From the NCBI RefSeq assembly GCF_000350225.1, contig NW_005179326.1, forward strand, positions 281,957-345,956: 64,000 nt of DNA. The letters are read 5' to 3'. This DNA comes from Chondrus crispus. Its lineage: Eukaryota; Rhodophyta; Florideophyceae; Gigartinales; Gigartinaceae. A model generated the notes under the pieces. It saw only the letters and a list, made by a program, of their open reading frames with translations. It had not been told where the DNA came from and did no database searches. Position numbers and translations under genes: made by a program. Shown here piece by piece: positions 1 through 12,497 of the stretch. Position 1 is the stretch's first letter. Each line of letters starts with the position of its first letter.

Positions 1-2327
1 TGAGGTGCGATAAGGAGGAAAGAGTACATCGCCGAGATGCTCATGCTGTATACTTCCATTCTCTCGATATTCATGAGACGGTTCTGGTAAACCTAGGCCT
101 CCTGAAGCCAGGTTTTCCTTCGCAAACTCCTCCGCATCTCTTCTCAGTTGTACCGGTACGTGCCTCCATGACAATTGATAACATCCTGAGCCAAGCCAAG
201 GAATAAATGATCCGGAGCAATGATGCAGAACCGATAAGCATCAAATATAGCAAGAACTACAGGTATGCCTTCCAAAGAACGAGGAACTAGATCGCGTACT
301 TCTTTGAGAGATATGCTCAGTTGATGTAACGCATTGAGGCTAGCTTCAAAATCTTCCGGACTCTCCATACCTAAACCTCTTAGTTCCTCCTTGGATATTC
401 TCGTGTTACGGAAAACTTGAAGTCTCTCTTCATTGCGACAGAAAACTGGATGATCACTAAGAACATCTGTCGTGTACCCGTAGGCAGAACCGCCTCTGCC
501 CGAGTTGTCTTATCTTGCGAAGTAGCATAAGTGACATGGTACATTCGACGTGTGGCCGAGAACGTCGATTGTCTCCGATATCGCAGGGTAGTCTGCAATG
601 AACCCAACACAATCCAGGAACACAACGATTTCTTTCCCATCTGAATCCTTAGTTACAAAACCTTCCACACTGCCTTTCACAATGTCTCCAATAAGTGAAG
701 ACAGCACTTCATTCGTAGATACACCAGGTGGAGTCAAATCTAGCCTTCTTATAGCCCCAATCGATGTTCGTTCATTTGGGAATATACCCAGGGGCATCAT
801 ATAGCAACCCCCCATACTTCCATTCTTCCCAACATGGGGAGTGAAGCCGTCTGAGTACAGGAAGAACCTATAAACAAAGTACTTCCGGCCATCTGACAGA
901 CGACCTTCCGGAGGTGCTCGATTCCTATTCCGTTCTTCCTCGATCCCAACAAACAAGTGATCGGCTTCTGCAACCACTTCATGTACTAGCCCACGAATGA
1001 ATTCTTTTCCGTGCGACCAGTTATCAGCTCTTTCCCCAGAACGGAGGAAGACTATACTAATACGGAAATCGCAGTTCATTCCTAAGCTTGTTCTGTTCCA
1101 TGCTCTGAACACCACGTATGCAATCTGCGATGAATCATTTTCTCTTGTAAGCACGGAAACGGGTTCAACCCGAACTACGAGGTCTCCCACCCGAAAAGGG
1201 ACGCTCTCCACATTACGAAGCATCTTCTTATTTCGTTTCTTCTTCTTCATCTTCAAACCTCTGGAGATCTCTTCAGGCCCATCTTCAGCGCTGTCTGCTT
1301 CAGAGTCCAAGTCTGTGTCTAGTAATGTTGCAACAAACATAGAATGGACTATTCCACAAAACGACATGACGCCTTCGACTTCATCTGTTTCACCCTCAAG
1401 GCCACTTTGGCGAACACTTGTACGTATCGATGGGGAATCTTTTGCGTTGACTTCAAGCAAAAGTCCTTCCGCGATCGCCCATGAACCTCCCGATGTGTTG
1501 CGGCTTCTAAAACGTTCGATAATATCGCTCCTACACTTCACAATCGGTGCATCTTCTATAGTTCGGAAACATGGGAAGGGGCCGCCATCCGATTGCACAA
1601 TCGCATCTTCTTGGTTCTCTCTTCGAATTCCGAGAAGCTTCTGCACAGAATGAGTAGCCAGATCCATCTTAGCCCATTCGCTTGGTTTCACCATCATCAC
1701 AGGAGCTCTCTCTTCTGACTGGAACGTTCCAATGCCCGACTTAGCACCACTCTTGCGAAAGTCTACTGGAAAAGTTCGAATATCGGTCTTAACAAATGCA
1801 TGTGTGCGAGCAGAAGGACGAATGCTTTTCTTAATGGTGGATGTGCTGGGGAGAGTTGCATCCTCAGACAACCAGTTCAAGAAAACAGAAAACGTGTCGT
1901 AGGCTTCTTCCGAGAACCGCTTCGTTCCGGTCATAGCTAGTAGAGATGTAACCGCACTCCATTTCAGTGGAAGCAGCCGTGTATCTCTCACTGCACTTTC
2001 GGGCCCGTGCCCCGCCTCGGTGTCTTCGACGACTTGCACAGCACTAATGATTTCTTCACCTGTCTCTTCGAAATTGACCAGAGCTCTATCTCCTGACGAG
2101 CTGGAAGACATTACTCGCGCACAAATCTCAACCCCATCCTGTAGCCCGGAAGCACAAGTCTCGTGCAAGTGACCCTTTGTTCCAGCCTCATGTGTTTCTG
2201 AAATGAGGGCTTCATCCCTTTGCCCTCTCGAACGAGGAGTTGGCATCTGGAAAAATGGGTCGTCGTTTCTAGAAGAACGAGCATCCCTGCGTTGAACAAG
2301 GTTACTATTCCATCGCTTCCGCTTCAT
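1..2327 (-). pseudogene. Tnp2/CACTA-like DNA transposase, broken and incomplete
   Basis: A 605-codon reading frame runs from an ATG at 2327 to a TAA at 510-512. The same frame then stays open for a further 121 codons to a TGA at 144-146, so the protein was longer and two in-frame stops have broken it. Around the first stop the protein reads DYPAISETIDVLGHTSN, then PCHLCYFAR, and after the stop a YGYTTDV segment. A cysteine pair after an 'ADxPA' motif followed by a short YTT motif is the layout I know from Tnp2-type (CACTA/KDZ) transposases. The N-terminal 100 residues are low complexity and there is a basic KMKKKKRNKK patch near residue 360. The element continues beyond base 1. Family assignment is by eye; the exact superfamily is uncertain. 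Confidence 0.55.
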
Positions 2328-2726
2328 TTGAGTCCCTTTTCTTGCGACTTGAAAAAGCAGCTGCTTTTAAAAAATGTGTCTGTTCTGAGGCTTTCGTCGA
2401 CCAGAACATACACAGCCGGTGGAGAACACGCACCTAGAACGATAAGAGGAAGCAAAAGGTTCCATAAAGACGAAGACATGGTGTCTGTTTCTATTCGTCT
2501 GGTAATAACGTTACACGGATGTGTACACGTTTCATCCCAACCGTTTCAGATGAATTCGATCATTTTCACGCACGAAAGGGATCCCAAATTTGAGATCCCT
2601 TTCGAATAAGATCTGAATGCTGGCAAAATTGCGCCGTGGAAAAATAAAGTCAATTCACATATGAGCCTTTGAGGGCGGGCTTTAGCGCAGACAGGGATAT
2701 GAACACATCGGATCAGATTTGGACAT
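2328..2726. other. intergenic stretch with a hairpin
   Basis: No convincing gene. It separates the minus-strand transposase from a plus-strand spliced gene. It holds a palindrome aaaagcagctgctttt near 2352-2368 and a strong hairpin at 2573-2604 (11-bp perfect stem, 10-nt loop). Confidence 0.4.
2573..2604. repeat. perfect 11-bp stem hairpin
   Basis: Arms cgaaagggatc (2573-2583) and gatccctttcg (2594-2604) are exact reverse complements around a 10-nt AT-rich loop. Function unknown. It may be a transposon end structure or a transcript 3' structure. Confidence 0.5.
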
Positions 2727-3221
2727 GATTGCGCTCTCAAGTGAGTTCCAAATGTCTAGTTTCACATGTCCAGCCCCATCTCATAAGGCCTCCGCCGTCT
2801 GTGCCAGCTCCCACTCAGATCCTCCACCAGGTAAGTACGGGCTTTCCTCGCTCCCCATCTCAGACCACCAGATTACTAACCCGTTTGCTCTTCGTTTCCA
2901 TGCATTTTCAATGATCAGAGCGCGCGCGTCGATTACGTAGTCGAGTGCAGGTAAGCCGTTCACAGTGACTCCCAACGAGCGTGCTTATGTAGCAACAAGT
3001 ACTAACCCAACCGCTATCTCCTCAGGCATATCACTGAGCTTGTCAACGTACGGATCATGGTCATGCTCTCCTCTGGAACGCCATCTGAAAGTAAGTTACT
3101 CACTGAGTCTGTCCACAGTCCTGAGCGCGATATCTGCAACAACCAGTACTAACCAAAGCGGCGTCCGTGTTCCTAAGTCCTCTCACTTCGTTCTACTGAC
3201 TTTGCGATGATGATAGTCTGA
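2727..3221 (+). CDS. spliced small gene of unknown function (3' part; three introns)
   Basis: Three introns are visible at 2831-2918, 2951-3025 and 3091-3177. Each starts GTAAG (gtaagtac, gtaagccg, gtaagtta), contains a perfect TACTAAC branch site (2874-2880, 3000-3006, 3147-3153) and ends in AG 24 to 38 bases after it. Joining 2727-2830, 2919-2950, 3026-3090 and 3178-3221 gives one open frame. It runs through RVDYVVEC, HITELVNVRIMVMLSSG and STDFAMMIV to a TGA at 3219-3221, although the exons lie in different genomic frames. No ATG was found in frame in the first segment (a TGA lies just before it), so at least one more 5' exon or a different start is needed. I recognise no family. The alternative is a spliced non-coding RNA. 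I am confident of the introns, less so of the product. Confidence 0.45.
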
Positions 3222-4320
3222 AAGAAGGTAGTTAATAGTAAGTACATTTAGCTGAAGTAGGATATGTACAATGCCCCCTTCGAGTAGCTCAAAATAAATG
3301 GCAACCTCACTGCAGGTGCAGTGGGCTGCAATGCAGCTCACTGCACCGGCAGTGACGACGCCCATATTCCGTGCGATATGCCACCCTATGAGCACTGTAC
3401 ATGGATACCCAGATTCCGCCCAGGGGCAGCATGGGACCATACCATTTCTCGCCCATGGGCACAGATGTAGGCCCAATTGCACTACCCAGTACTGCCATAC
3501 CAGGCAGCATCTTGTAGTCCAATACACTGCCCAGACCGGACGGTATGGGAGCGAAATTTAAGATTATATATCCGCCCGCAGGCGAATTATCATTGCACGT
3601 AAAAGCACCTGTGGGCGCCACACATAGTATACACATTACAGCCCGTGGGCGTATTCTAGTCCAATCAAACAACGCCCACGGGCGGGAAAAGGGATTAGCC
3701 AAAGATCGCCCAGAGGCACATGTTTTGGGGTAGATTTTGCGACATTGTGGGTGATTTTTTGAGTCAAATGTTTTGAGCCCGTGGGCAGAAAAATCAAACG
3801 CAAAAATTGCCCGAAATTGGCCATTTTGACCCCGATGAATTCATCGGGGTCACCCGTAACATTTTCGCTTTTGGCATTTGTTGAAGCGTCTTCGTCTAGA
3901 GACTGAGAACGCACTACGCTCCTTCTCCTCCGGATGCTTCGTCACGCTTCGCTGTCTTCACAAGAAGAATGGCCATGCAGCGGAACGAAAGAACAGTAAA
4001 AAAATATAAAAAGGGAGACAACGAACAGAAACTAAGGGGTCGGGGAGATAGCTGCAGTCTGTCTCTCAGGGTAAGAACAGGGCGCGAGCTTAGGCGTTAT
4101 CAGTCGCTACAGGCAACAGATGGTTCGTCTACAATAAGCTCGTCGAGTATCAATTTGCTCCATAGGAGTAGCCCTCGCGTTCTTAACCTTCCGGTGCCTC
4201 CATGGGCAGGGGGCTTATTAGATGGCCGCTTGATAGTCCCGCTTGCGGGAGTCGGTGACCGAGTCAAAAAGGCGTAGGTCTCCATGCTTCTGAAATGCGT
4301 TCAGCCCTGAACGCTTTCAA
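3222..4320. repeat. palindrome-rich non-coding segment, possible MITE or transposon subterminal region
   Basis: No gene seen. Between 3306 and 3353 related CACTGCA/TGCAGTG motifs face each other. From about 3415 to 3795 a GCCC-N2-GGGC palindrome or its half-variants recurs about seven times (forms such as gcccatgggc, gcccgtgggc, gcccacgggc). At 3827-3852 lies a perfect 26-bp palindrome centred on gaattc. Clustered short motifs in both orientations are typical of transposase-binding subterminal repeats in CACTA-type elements. Assignment to the element at 1-2327 is only a guess. Confidence 0.35.
3827..3852. repeat. perfect 26-bp palindrome
   Basis: 13-bp arms (tgaccccgatgaa and its exact reverse complement) with no loop. 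It lies at the edge of the GCCC-palindrome cluster. Confidence 0.6.
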
Positions 4321-5641
4321 TTTGACTCAGACGTCCCTTGCGTCGCAGCGTCTTATGTTCCGACGGTGCCAAACACGACGTCCACGTGTAAAATGATAGC
4401 GCACCTGGGACTTCGACTCGATTTCGACTGACTCACGATCGATCCCCTTTTGCTTTCCTCTCACTTTGCTAAAGCTGACCTTCATTTCCTCAAGCGACGT
4501 TCGAGGCCTTGGTTATTGCCCAGGTCATTGTCCTTTTCCTTCTCTTTCTCGATGCGAAGCTCGCGCTGTTGCTTCTGCTTTCTCTTTCGACGCTCAAAAG
4601 GTGAGTCACATTAACAATGCTCCTCGAGGGAAGGGATCGTGTCCCCTTCTTCCTTCCCCATCCCGATCCCTTCCTAAGCTCCCTTTGGTAACGCTTCGTA
4701 AGGAACCGAGTCGACAACTCTGGTGAGTGAGGTCGTACAGAAAACAATTCTGCTCGAGACTCGAATAGCAGGTGAGATAGGACAGGTTTGTCTGCGCACG
4801 TCCTTTACAGTCCAGATTTGCAGTGTCTATCTTGAAGAACCGCTTCCCGTTGAACCTTCATCGGGCCCTCCGCACACAAAGGCATTATCATTATTATTAA
4901 TTTTTTTTCTCAACGAAGACCGGCCTATCGATGAATTTCCCCGTAGTTGCGATACCGTTCTAGTAGTGAGAACTCGCTCACTGTATTCTTCGATCCTCGT
5001 TAGTGAGTGCCGGTCGGGTGGCTCGCAGATGACTCATTCCATGATCTTCTGTCTGCCGGACTCTCTTTCGTCCCACTCGTGTGTTCCCTATCCTCAAGAC
5101 AAGCTTCTGAAATTTCGCAACTTATCGTCCCTGGTAGCACTAGAACAAACTCGCTCTTCTTCTCGACTCGATACAGGCATGATAAATTAATTGCGAACGA
5201 CGATTCGTCTGTCTGCCTAGATCAGGAGTCGACCCGTACGCGTCACACGACTTGTTCGTCGATTCCCGCGGCGCGGGGTCTGGCTTCTATTGTTCGTTTT
5301 TTGACTTTCACCTCCATTTCGGCAGCTCTCTGTCGACATCTCTATTTTTTGGATTAAATCACGCCCCCTGAGGGCGGATCATCGATCCAGGCGTCACTTC
5401 ACGTGCGCGGGGCGGCCGCGTGTGATCGTGTCCAAGGAGGTAAATTACCTCAGCCTGACACTACAGTGGCGCTTCAATTTTTCAGTGGGGCGGCGCACGT
5501 CTCTCCATTCATGTGCGGAACCCGAAGTAAGATTTCCTGAATCATTGCACTCCCCCCTTTCCATTTCTTGACCTTGCGACGCTCTCCGTTCCACAGGTTG
5601 CAGGCCGTCGCGCTGACCACTTGCGCGTCTCCTCATAGGAA
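4321..5641. other. pyrimidine-rich segment, probably the post-pol tail of LTR element A
   Basis: The plus strand is rich in C and T and carries several short ORFs without coding character. Near 5590-5640 it still shows short matches to the region just after the integrase of copy B (about 21740-21810). The likely reading is the 3' tail of element A. No LTR boundary could be located, so the end of element A is unresolved. Confidence 0.3.
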
Positions 5642-8600
5642 CTATCCTGCTTGCGCGTGCGCGACTTGCGGTGGCAGCTGTAGTTTCTTCTGCCGGAAGT
5701 ATGTCACAACTGTGCTGCGCCGTAGGTGTTCGATTGGCTCCCACGTCGCGTCCTCGGACGTATAGGCGTTCCATTTCACCCGGAGAATTAAGTTCTCCTC
5801 GTCGTAGCCGTGGTCCTCGATCTTGTCGATCACATACTCCTGACTCTCGGTTCCTTCTTCCTGCGTGTCCAACTGTCCTTCCCCCTTCCGAAGAGCTAGC
5901 GGCTCATCCTCACCCTGCTTTTCCGAACCTCCCATCTCTTGTAGGTCGGGCAGGATGCCCGCAGCTTCCTGATTTACCAACGGTCCGTCATCTGTCCTCT
6001 CCTTCGCTTGCGCGTCGGGTTCTTCTTGTTCCCCCCTCGACTGAGGAACTGTAACGCTTGTCGTAGCCCGATTATCGGCGTGTAGTCCATGGGACTAGGG
6101 GCTAATTCGACTCTATCTCGCGACACTCGCTCTTCTTGGTCGCCTATAACAATGACGACCGTATTCTCGGTTGACTCCCTCACTTGATACGGACCCGTAG
6201 CCACTTGTGCCAACTTACGTTTCTGCTCGGTGGCCGTGCCTTGCGCTTTCCGAAGGAATACGTATGATCCTGAAGGGATGTCATACTTCGGCTTGCGGAG
6301 CCTTGCGTCGAAATTTCGCTTGTAGCGCGCTTGTTCTTTCCGCAAGCTCTTACCAGCGCCTTTCATCAGGCTTTCCAACCACGACTGCCATTTCAGGTAG
6401 TACGCTCGATTCGAGCTAAATCCTTCCAAACTTGGCTGTGCTTGTAACGCAATGCTTGTCGGCGCCCGACCTAACACCAGCTCTAAGGGCGCAATGTTCG
6501 TAGTTCGATGAACTTCCGTGTTGTATGCGAACGTCACGGCGTCGCTAAATAGGTCCCAGCCTTTGGGATGCTCTCCAACGTATTTTCGCAACGCGGAAGT
6601 CAGCGTGCGGTTAAACCTCTCAACTTGGCCGTTGGCTTGCGGGTGGTACGTAGTCGTGAACACATTGCGTATGCCGAGAATTCGGCAGACATTCTGAAAG
6701 AACCGGACCGTGAACTGTGTTCCATTGTCGGAAAGCAGCTTGACCGGCGGTCCGTACACGAATACCCAATGGTGAACGAAGGCTTGTGCGATGTGCGCAG
6801 CTGATATCTTCTTCAAAGGTACGGTTCGTACCAGTTTCGAGTATCGATCGCTGATCACGAGAATATACCGATTTCCTCGTTTAGTTGTAATTAGCTCGCC
6901 AAGGATGTCGATGGCGACAAACTCCAGCGGAGCTTTGGGCGTGAACAGCTTCATTTCCTTCGTGTTTCTTCTTAACTTCACCCTTTCCCGCGCACATGCG
7001 GCGCAATTCTTCGTGACTGCGTAGCAGTCTAGGGCCATCGTAGGCCAATAAAAATATCTTCTCAATGTCTTGTAAAGTTTCCTGCCTCCCGGGTGGCCTG
7101 CCAATTTTGCGTAATGGCTTAACCCTAGGACACGGTCCCTTAACGATTGTGGTATCACCACTTGCACAAACTCCGCCGCGGTACGGCATAGAGTTCCTTC
7201 GAGTTCCTCGGTCTCCATGCTGAACGTTCTCACCTTTCCGGCGTCCATTTCTTCCTTGATGCGGTTACAGAAGGGGTCGACGGCTTGCTCGCGAATGAGC
7301 TCCTCCGGAGTGACAGCTTGGAATTGATCGAGGCGCTCAGGGGCGGTCCCCGCCTCAAGAGCGAGGCTGTCGTCTAACGCGTCAAAACTGCCCTCTTCCT
7401 CCACTGTACCGTCGGCCGGTTCGGCCATAAAGCATGGGATTTCGTCGTCGATTTCATGACGGTTTCTCCTGCGGTCCGCAATCTTGACAGGGCATCGGCT
7501 TGGCTGTTAGCCTTGCCCTTCTTGTACTTGATTTCGAAATCGAATTCCGAGAGGCGGAGCCTCCATCGGATTAATCTCCCGCTGGGGTCGGTTACGTTCA
7601 TCAACCACCTCAATGAGGCATGGTCGGTATGCACAATGAAGTGCTCGCCATATAGATATGGTCTTAAAGTCTGTACGGCCCAAATTACAGCTATACATTC
7701 TTTTTCTGATACGGAGTAACTTCTCTCGGCTGCGGCTAACGTTCTTGAAAAGAACCCGATTGGTTTACGTTGCGCATCCGGATGCGTTTGAAATAATGCA
7801 GCGCCGATTTGATAGTCGCTTGCATCGGTATCTACCGAGTAGGGTAGGTCCTTCTTCGGCAGCGCCAACACCGGCAGTGCCAAGATGGCGTCCTTGAGCT
7901 TACGAAAAGCTTTCTTGCACGGTTCGTCGAATCCTTCCAACTGGACCGATTGTCCTTTCTTCAGTAGTTGGTTTAGAGGATGCGCAATTTTCGCATAATG
8001 CGGAACGAACCTGCGGTAGACATTACAAAGTCCCAAAAAGCTCCTGAGCTGTGTGTGCGTTTGAGGGTACCTCACTTGTTCCAATGCGACGGTTCGCGCA
8101 GCGTCAACTTCGAGCGTACCTGGCCGAACGACATGGCCCAGGTACTTGATCTTTTCCACGAAAAATTCGCACTTGCGAAGCTTGAGCTTCACACCTGCCT
8201 TCTCCAATACAGACAGTATTTCGTCAACGTGGACGATTTGCTCCTCCCAGGATTTGCTGAAGATGATGATATCATCCAAATACACCAGACACGACTTCCA
8301 TCGGAACGGAGAGAGCAGTATATACATGGCTCTCTGAAACGTCGCCGGCGCGTTGGTAAGCCCGAAGGGCATTCTTGAAAAACGGTAGAGACCTGGGTGA
8401 CACGAAAAAGCTGTCTTGTCGCGGTCCGCTTCGGGAATAGGCATCTGCCAATACCCCGAAATCGCGTCCAACGCGGAGAAAGCCTTGGTGTCACCAAGCG
8501 AGTCCGGACACTCATCCATGCGCGGTAAAGGGTACGTGTCCTTCACCGTTACCGCGTCTAACCTGCGGTAGTCTACGCAAAAGCGCTTTTAACCGTCCGG

Positions 8601-11600
8601 CTTGGGCACTAATAAAACGGGCGACGCCCATTCTGACTGCGCCGGTTCGATGAATCCGGCTTCTAACATCTTCTGTACTTCTGCGTCCTCGACCTCCCGA
8701 GCCTTTAGACCGGCTCGGTAGGGAGCTTGTGCGATGGGCCTGGTCTCCGGGACCAGCTCGATCCGGTGGACCGTGGTATTAATTTCACCAAGGGTCCCAT
8801 CCCACATCTTAGAGTATTTCTTCAACATCCGTCGGAACCGCTGGCGCAGCCGTTCCGGCACGTGGCTCAGGTCGAGGCCCTCCACGTCCGGCGGTGGGGC
8901 CTCAATCCGCTGCTCCGGCTTCGACGATGCCGTCGCAGAGAGCCCACTCGACCGTTCTTGTGGCTGGTCCTCGCGCGCTCGATCCGACGGTTCGCATCTT
9001 GTCTCGCCCTTAGGCGTCTTGGTAGAATTATGAAAATTTTCCTTCTTCCTTTCTTGAATTCCGAGAACTTCACCAATGGCGGTTTTGCTCTCGAGCACGG
9101 CCCCCGGGTGCGGTAATAATTCTGCCACCACTTGTTCTTTTTGCACCCTGACAGAGTACGTCCTAAAATTCGCAACGAGTAAACGAAATGGCCTGTAAGG
9201 CTCAACCTGAACGACACCATTCGGGCACGTCAACCCGTGCCTTTCGTACAACGACGAGTATGGCTGAACCACAACCAAGCCCGCCCTCTTCGAGGTGCAT
9301 TCCACGACGCGTTGCGTCCCTGGCTCGATAGTCGTGGCTCTTGCCACTTTTACCTTAGGGGAAATTCGGCCCCCCTTTTCATCATTCTCGTCCTCTCCCG
9401 GGAAGAGATTCTCCTTCCCTTTTCTCGTCGAGAACTGCCTAACTATCGGAACTTTCGAGAAATCCGCCAACTCAACCGTTTTCTTCCTTGGATAAATTGC
9501 TTCCACAAACCGGTCACAGTACTCCGCACCTAAAATTAGCGGGACTGCTAGTTTTTCGCATACAATAAACTCGGCTGGCGCCACAAATCTTCCAAGCCTC
9601 ACAGGCATTCTAATTGTGCCGAGAGTCCGGAGTGGTCTATTGTTCGCGTCGCCAATGTCTTGGGTCGGTCCGTAGGACACCAACATTTGCATTCCTGCCG
9701 GAAGTTCCGACCTTTGAACCAAATTCAGTCCGGCACCTGTGTCCAACACGGACAACACTCGACTCATCAATCCGACCGTTGTTCCAATATCCACGTAAAC
9801 TTTGTAGTTTTTTCGCGCGAGGACCAAGATCTTGTCAGGACATTCTTGTCGCTTAACCTTGTACCAGGGCCTACGAATTTGATCCATCGGACGATCCCTG
9901 TCTCGACTTAGAATTTTCTTGACAACAGTCGGCTCCTTCGGCTTACCCCCTATTTCAACTACCTCCTCGTCGAGGCATTCCCTTCTTGCTAGAGACGGGG
10001 AACGGGACTCAGTCCCGGACGCAGTACGTTGAACCTGCGCCTCTCGTGACTCTCTCGAGATTCCCTTCTCTAGTTTCCCTGCGGCGGCGGCTTCCTTCTC
10101 ACGTCTGACGACGCGGGCCCGGCGGCGGGCCCTCTGAAGGGTTGGTTCGACCTCGGCGTTGAAGCACTCGGCGTGCTCGCCGTCTGCGAATCGAACCAAT
10201 TCTTGACCTTCAGATAACTCGTCGATGGTATCCCTAACCTCTCCATCGGCGACAACGCCTCATAATTTCCCACAACTCGGTGCATTTCCCGGAGGGAAAG
10301 AATGCACGTTGGCGCAGCGTGCCTTTTTTCTTAACAGTGATAGCACACCAGTCCGTGCTTCTTGACGGGATATTGCGGCCTAGGTCCTCCACGGGCCGGC
10401 GGCCTTCCTTGATGTTGCGGCCTTCCCATCCAGCCTGGCCTTCGAAACGTTGTACCCTTGTCTTCCATCGGAATGCGCGCCGCCGGCGTGTGACCGCGCC
10501 CCCGGAACATCATCACAGGATCCGTCGGGTCTGGAAACGACTCCGTCTTGTATGTGGGCGTCGGTAAAGTTGACGACCCGCTTGCCCCGTAGTCCTCGTG
10601 TCCGTAGCCTTCCGATGGCTCAATAGAATCACCTTCGGCGACGAACGCTCCCTCGTAATTTTCATTACTTCTCTGCGCACTGCGCTCCTCTGACGCGGAG
10701 ATTGACTCGGCTAAATGGACGGCGGCGTGACCTTTATGACTGGGATAAGAAGCCCTCGGCTTGTTCCCCGCCCTGAACGTCGACGGCGTCTGAATCGTGA
10801 CCTTCTTGGTCTTCTTGTCCTTGGCGCGGCTCGCCGAGCCATGCGCCTTTGCGTAATTTACCAATCTCAAAAATGAGACATCTCGGTTATCTTGTCGATA
10901 TTGCGAGACCATGGGCTTAATACTGGCATCTAGCCCCCCGATGAACATGGTCATCTGCTCCTTCATGGAATAAACATTCCCACAGCGATTGCTCGCGTCT
11001 GTTAGGCGAATGTAAATTCCATCTCGTCTTCAGACATTCTCTGCTGAACTTCTCGCAACGCGAGCACGGCGTGACGGATCGCCTCGTCGGTGGCGAATCT
11101 TCTCAATAGCCACTGCACGGCCTCCGGTCAGGCGGATATCTTTCCATGATGGGATCCCGCCGTCTGAGACACGGAAGTGTACCGTCTTAGGGCGATGCCA
11201 CTAAGAAATTCGGGCAACAAGCGAATCGCTTGTCCCTCATTCATCTCCTGAGTATCGAACTCTTGAACCAACTTCGCCAAAAAGTCCAACACAAGGACGC
11301 CGTCTTCTCCTGTGAACGTGTTGTCCTTCTTCATCTTAGGTGGAATATCTCTCCTGATTTTTCGCACGGCGGTCCGCCGGGAACTTGACAAATATGTCTG
11401 CGGGTTCCGCAAGCGGTACGTTCGGTACGAAAGTAATTTCTTGAAGAGGTAGTTGGTCGGATTCAGCTCCTCCAACTCCTCTCATCGCGACCCGCGCCGC
11501 ATTGCGACATCTTCGGGTTCCGCGTCCTTGTCTCTCCGCGAGGCGGACGAAGTGACTCCGCCTCGTCTGGAGGAAATTTTCTTGCTTGACGAAATTCCGT

Positions 11601-11879
11601 TTCCTTTTTCTGAACGGCGTTCGGAATCGCCCGAATGGTTCGACGAGCCGCCGCCACCATCTTCAGAGTGCCGAGGCGACTCCGACTGTGAGTCGCGGTC
11701 CTCCGGATCGTCACTACAGTGACTCTTGTTTGTACGTCGCTTGCCCTTCTTGAAAAACTTCGACTTGGAGCTCCGCTGTCGAGCGGGCTTGTCCTTCTTC
11801 GACCGACGGTCACCCTCTCTACACGGCGGGAGCGGCTCGTCGTCCGATCCTTGCGGAGCTTGATCCGCGGCCTGCTCAA
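5642..11879 (-). mobile_element. LTR retrotransposon fossil A (Ty3/gypsy, chromodomain type), 5' part lost
   Basis: Minus-strand gag-pol in the order gag core (about 10870-11879), gag CCHC knuckle (around 10330), protease with DTGA near 9740, reverse transcriptase with YLDD near 8275, RNase H (about 7450-7850), integrase zinc domain (about 6990-7110) and core (about 6530-6930), and a C-terminal chromodomain (about 5695-5840). The order and the chromodomain place it with the chromovirus branch of Ty3/gypsy. It is closely related to copy B, with long stretches differing at only a few positions. The copy is broken, with about half a dozen breaks. Its gag is cut at 11879/11880 by the LTR of element C, and its own 5' LTR is not present. 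No 3' LTR was identified. Confidence 0.85.
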
Positions 11880-12497
11880 TGTAGCATAATCGCGAAGGTG
11901 ATTATTTACTGCTGGCGGCGGCTACTGTACACCCATGACACGTTTTACAGCGCGTGCGCGCGCGGCTGTAAGTACGCGCTTGATGCCCGCTGTGCACGTG
12001 TACAGCGGGGCAATCCGGAGTAAGGAACGCGAGCTTACCGTGTAAGCCACTAGATAGATATTGTAGTATGTATGGTAGATTATTTACTTGTATATTAAAC
12101 GACAGGGCGACCGGCGGCGGTGGGAGGAAAAGGACAAGCACAGGCTTGGTACCAGATCCTCGACCGCAGGTCTAACCCCGTCCGCTTATTCTAAACGCGT
12201 TCTCTTAACGCGAGCGCGTTAACTAGAAACTAACGCGGGTAGCGGTCGCGAACGTACGCGCGCGAGCTGGATCCGCCTCCGCCCGTCGGTGCTAGAACGC
12301 TAACTAGCGCCGCCCTGGGGCGTCGAGCGCGTCGAACCACTCTACCGCGTACTGTGTTCGCGTCCGCTCCCCACTGCTCTACCACGCTATCACCGCCGGC
12401 GTTCTTTTCTGGTGTGTGTGTGTTTGTCCTCTCTCGCGTACACAGGTCTTCTAAGAACCACAGCTAAACCCTCAACGCGACCGGGGTTTATGCTACA
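11880..12497 (+). repeat. LTR of element C
   Basis: The 618-bp LTR begins tgtagcat and ends atgctaca, an 8-bp terminal inverted repeat of the TG...CA type. It is followed one base later by the primer binding site. It matches, at clearly reduced identity, the LTR at 33550-34227. Its left edge abuts the gag of fossil A. Confidence 0.7.

Noticed and set aside
997-1653. 218-codon plus-strand frame
   Set aside because: Antisense shadow of the Tnp2-like transposase.
3200-3225. Box C/D snoRNA (gatgatga followed by ctga)
   Set aside because: The two boxes are only a few bases apart, with no room for a guide.
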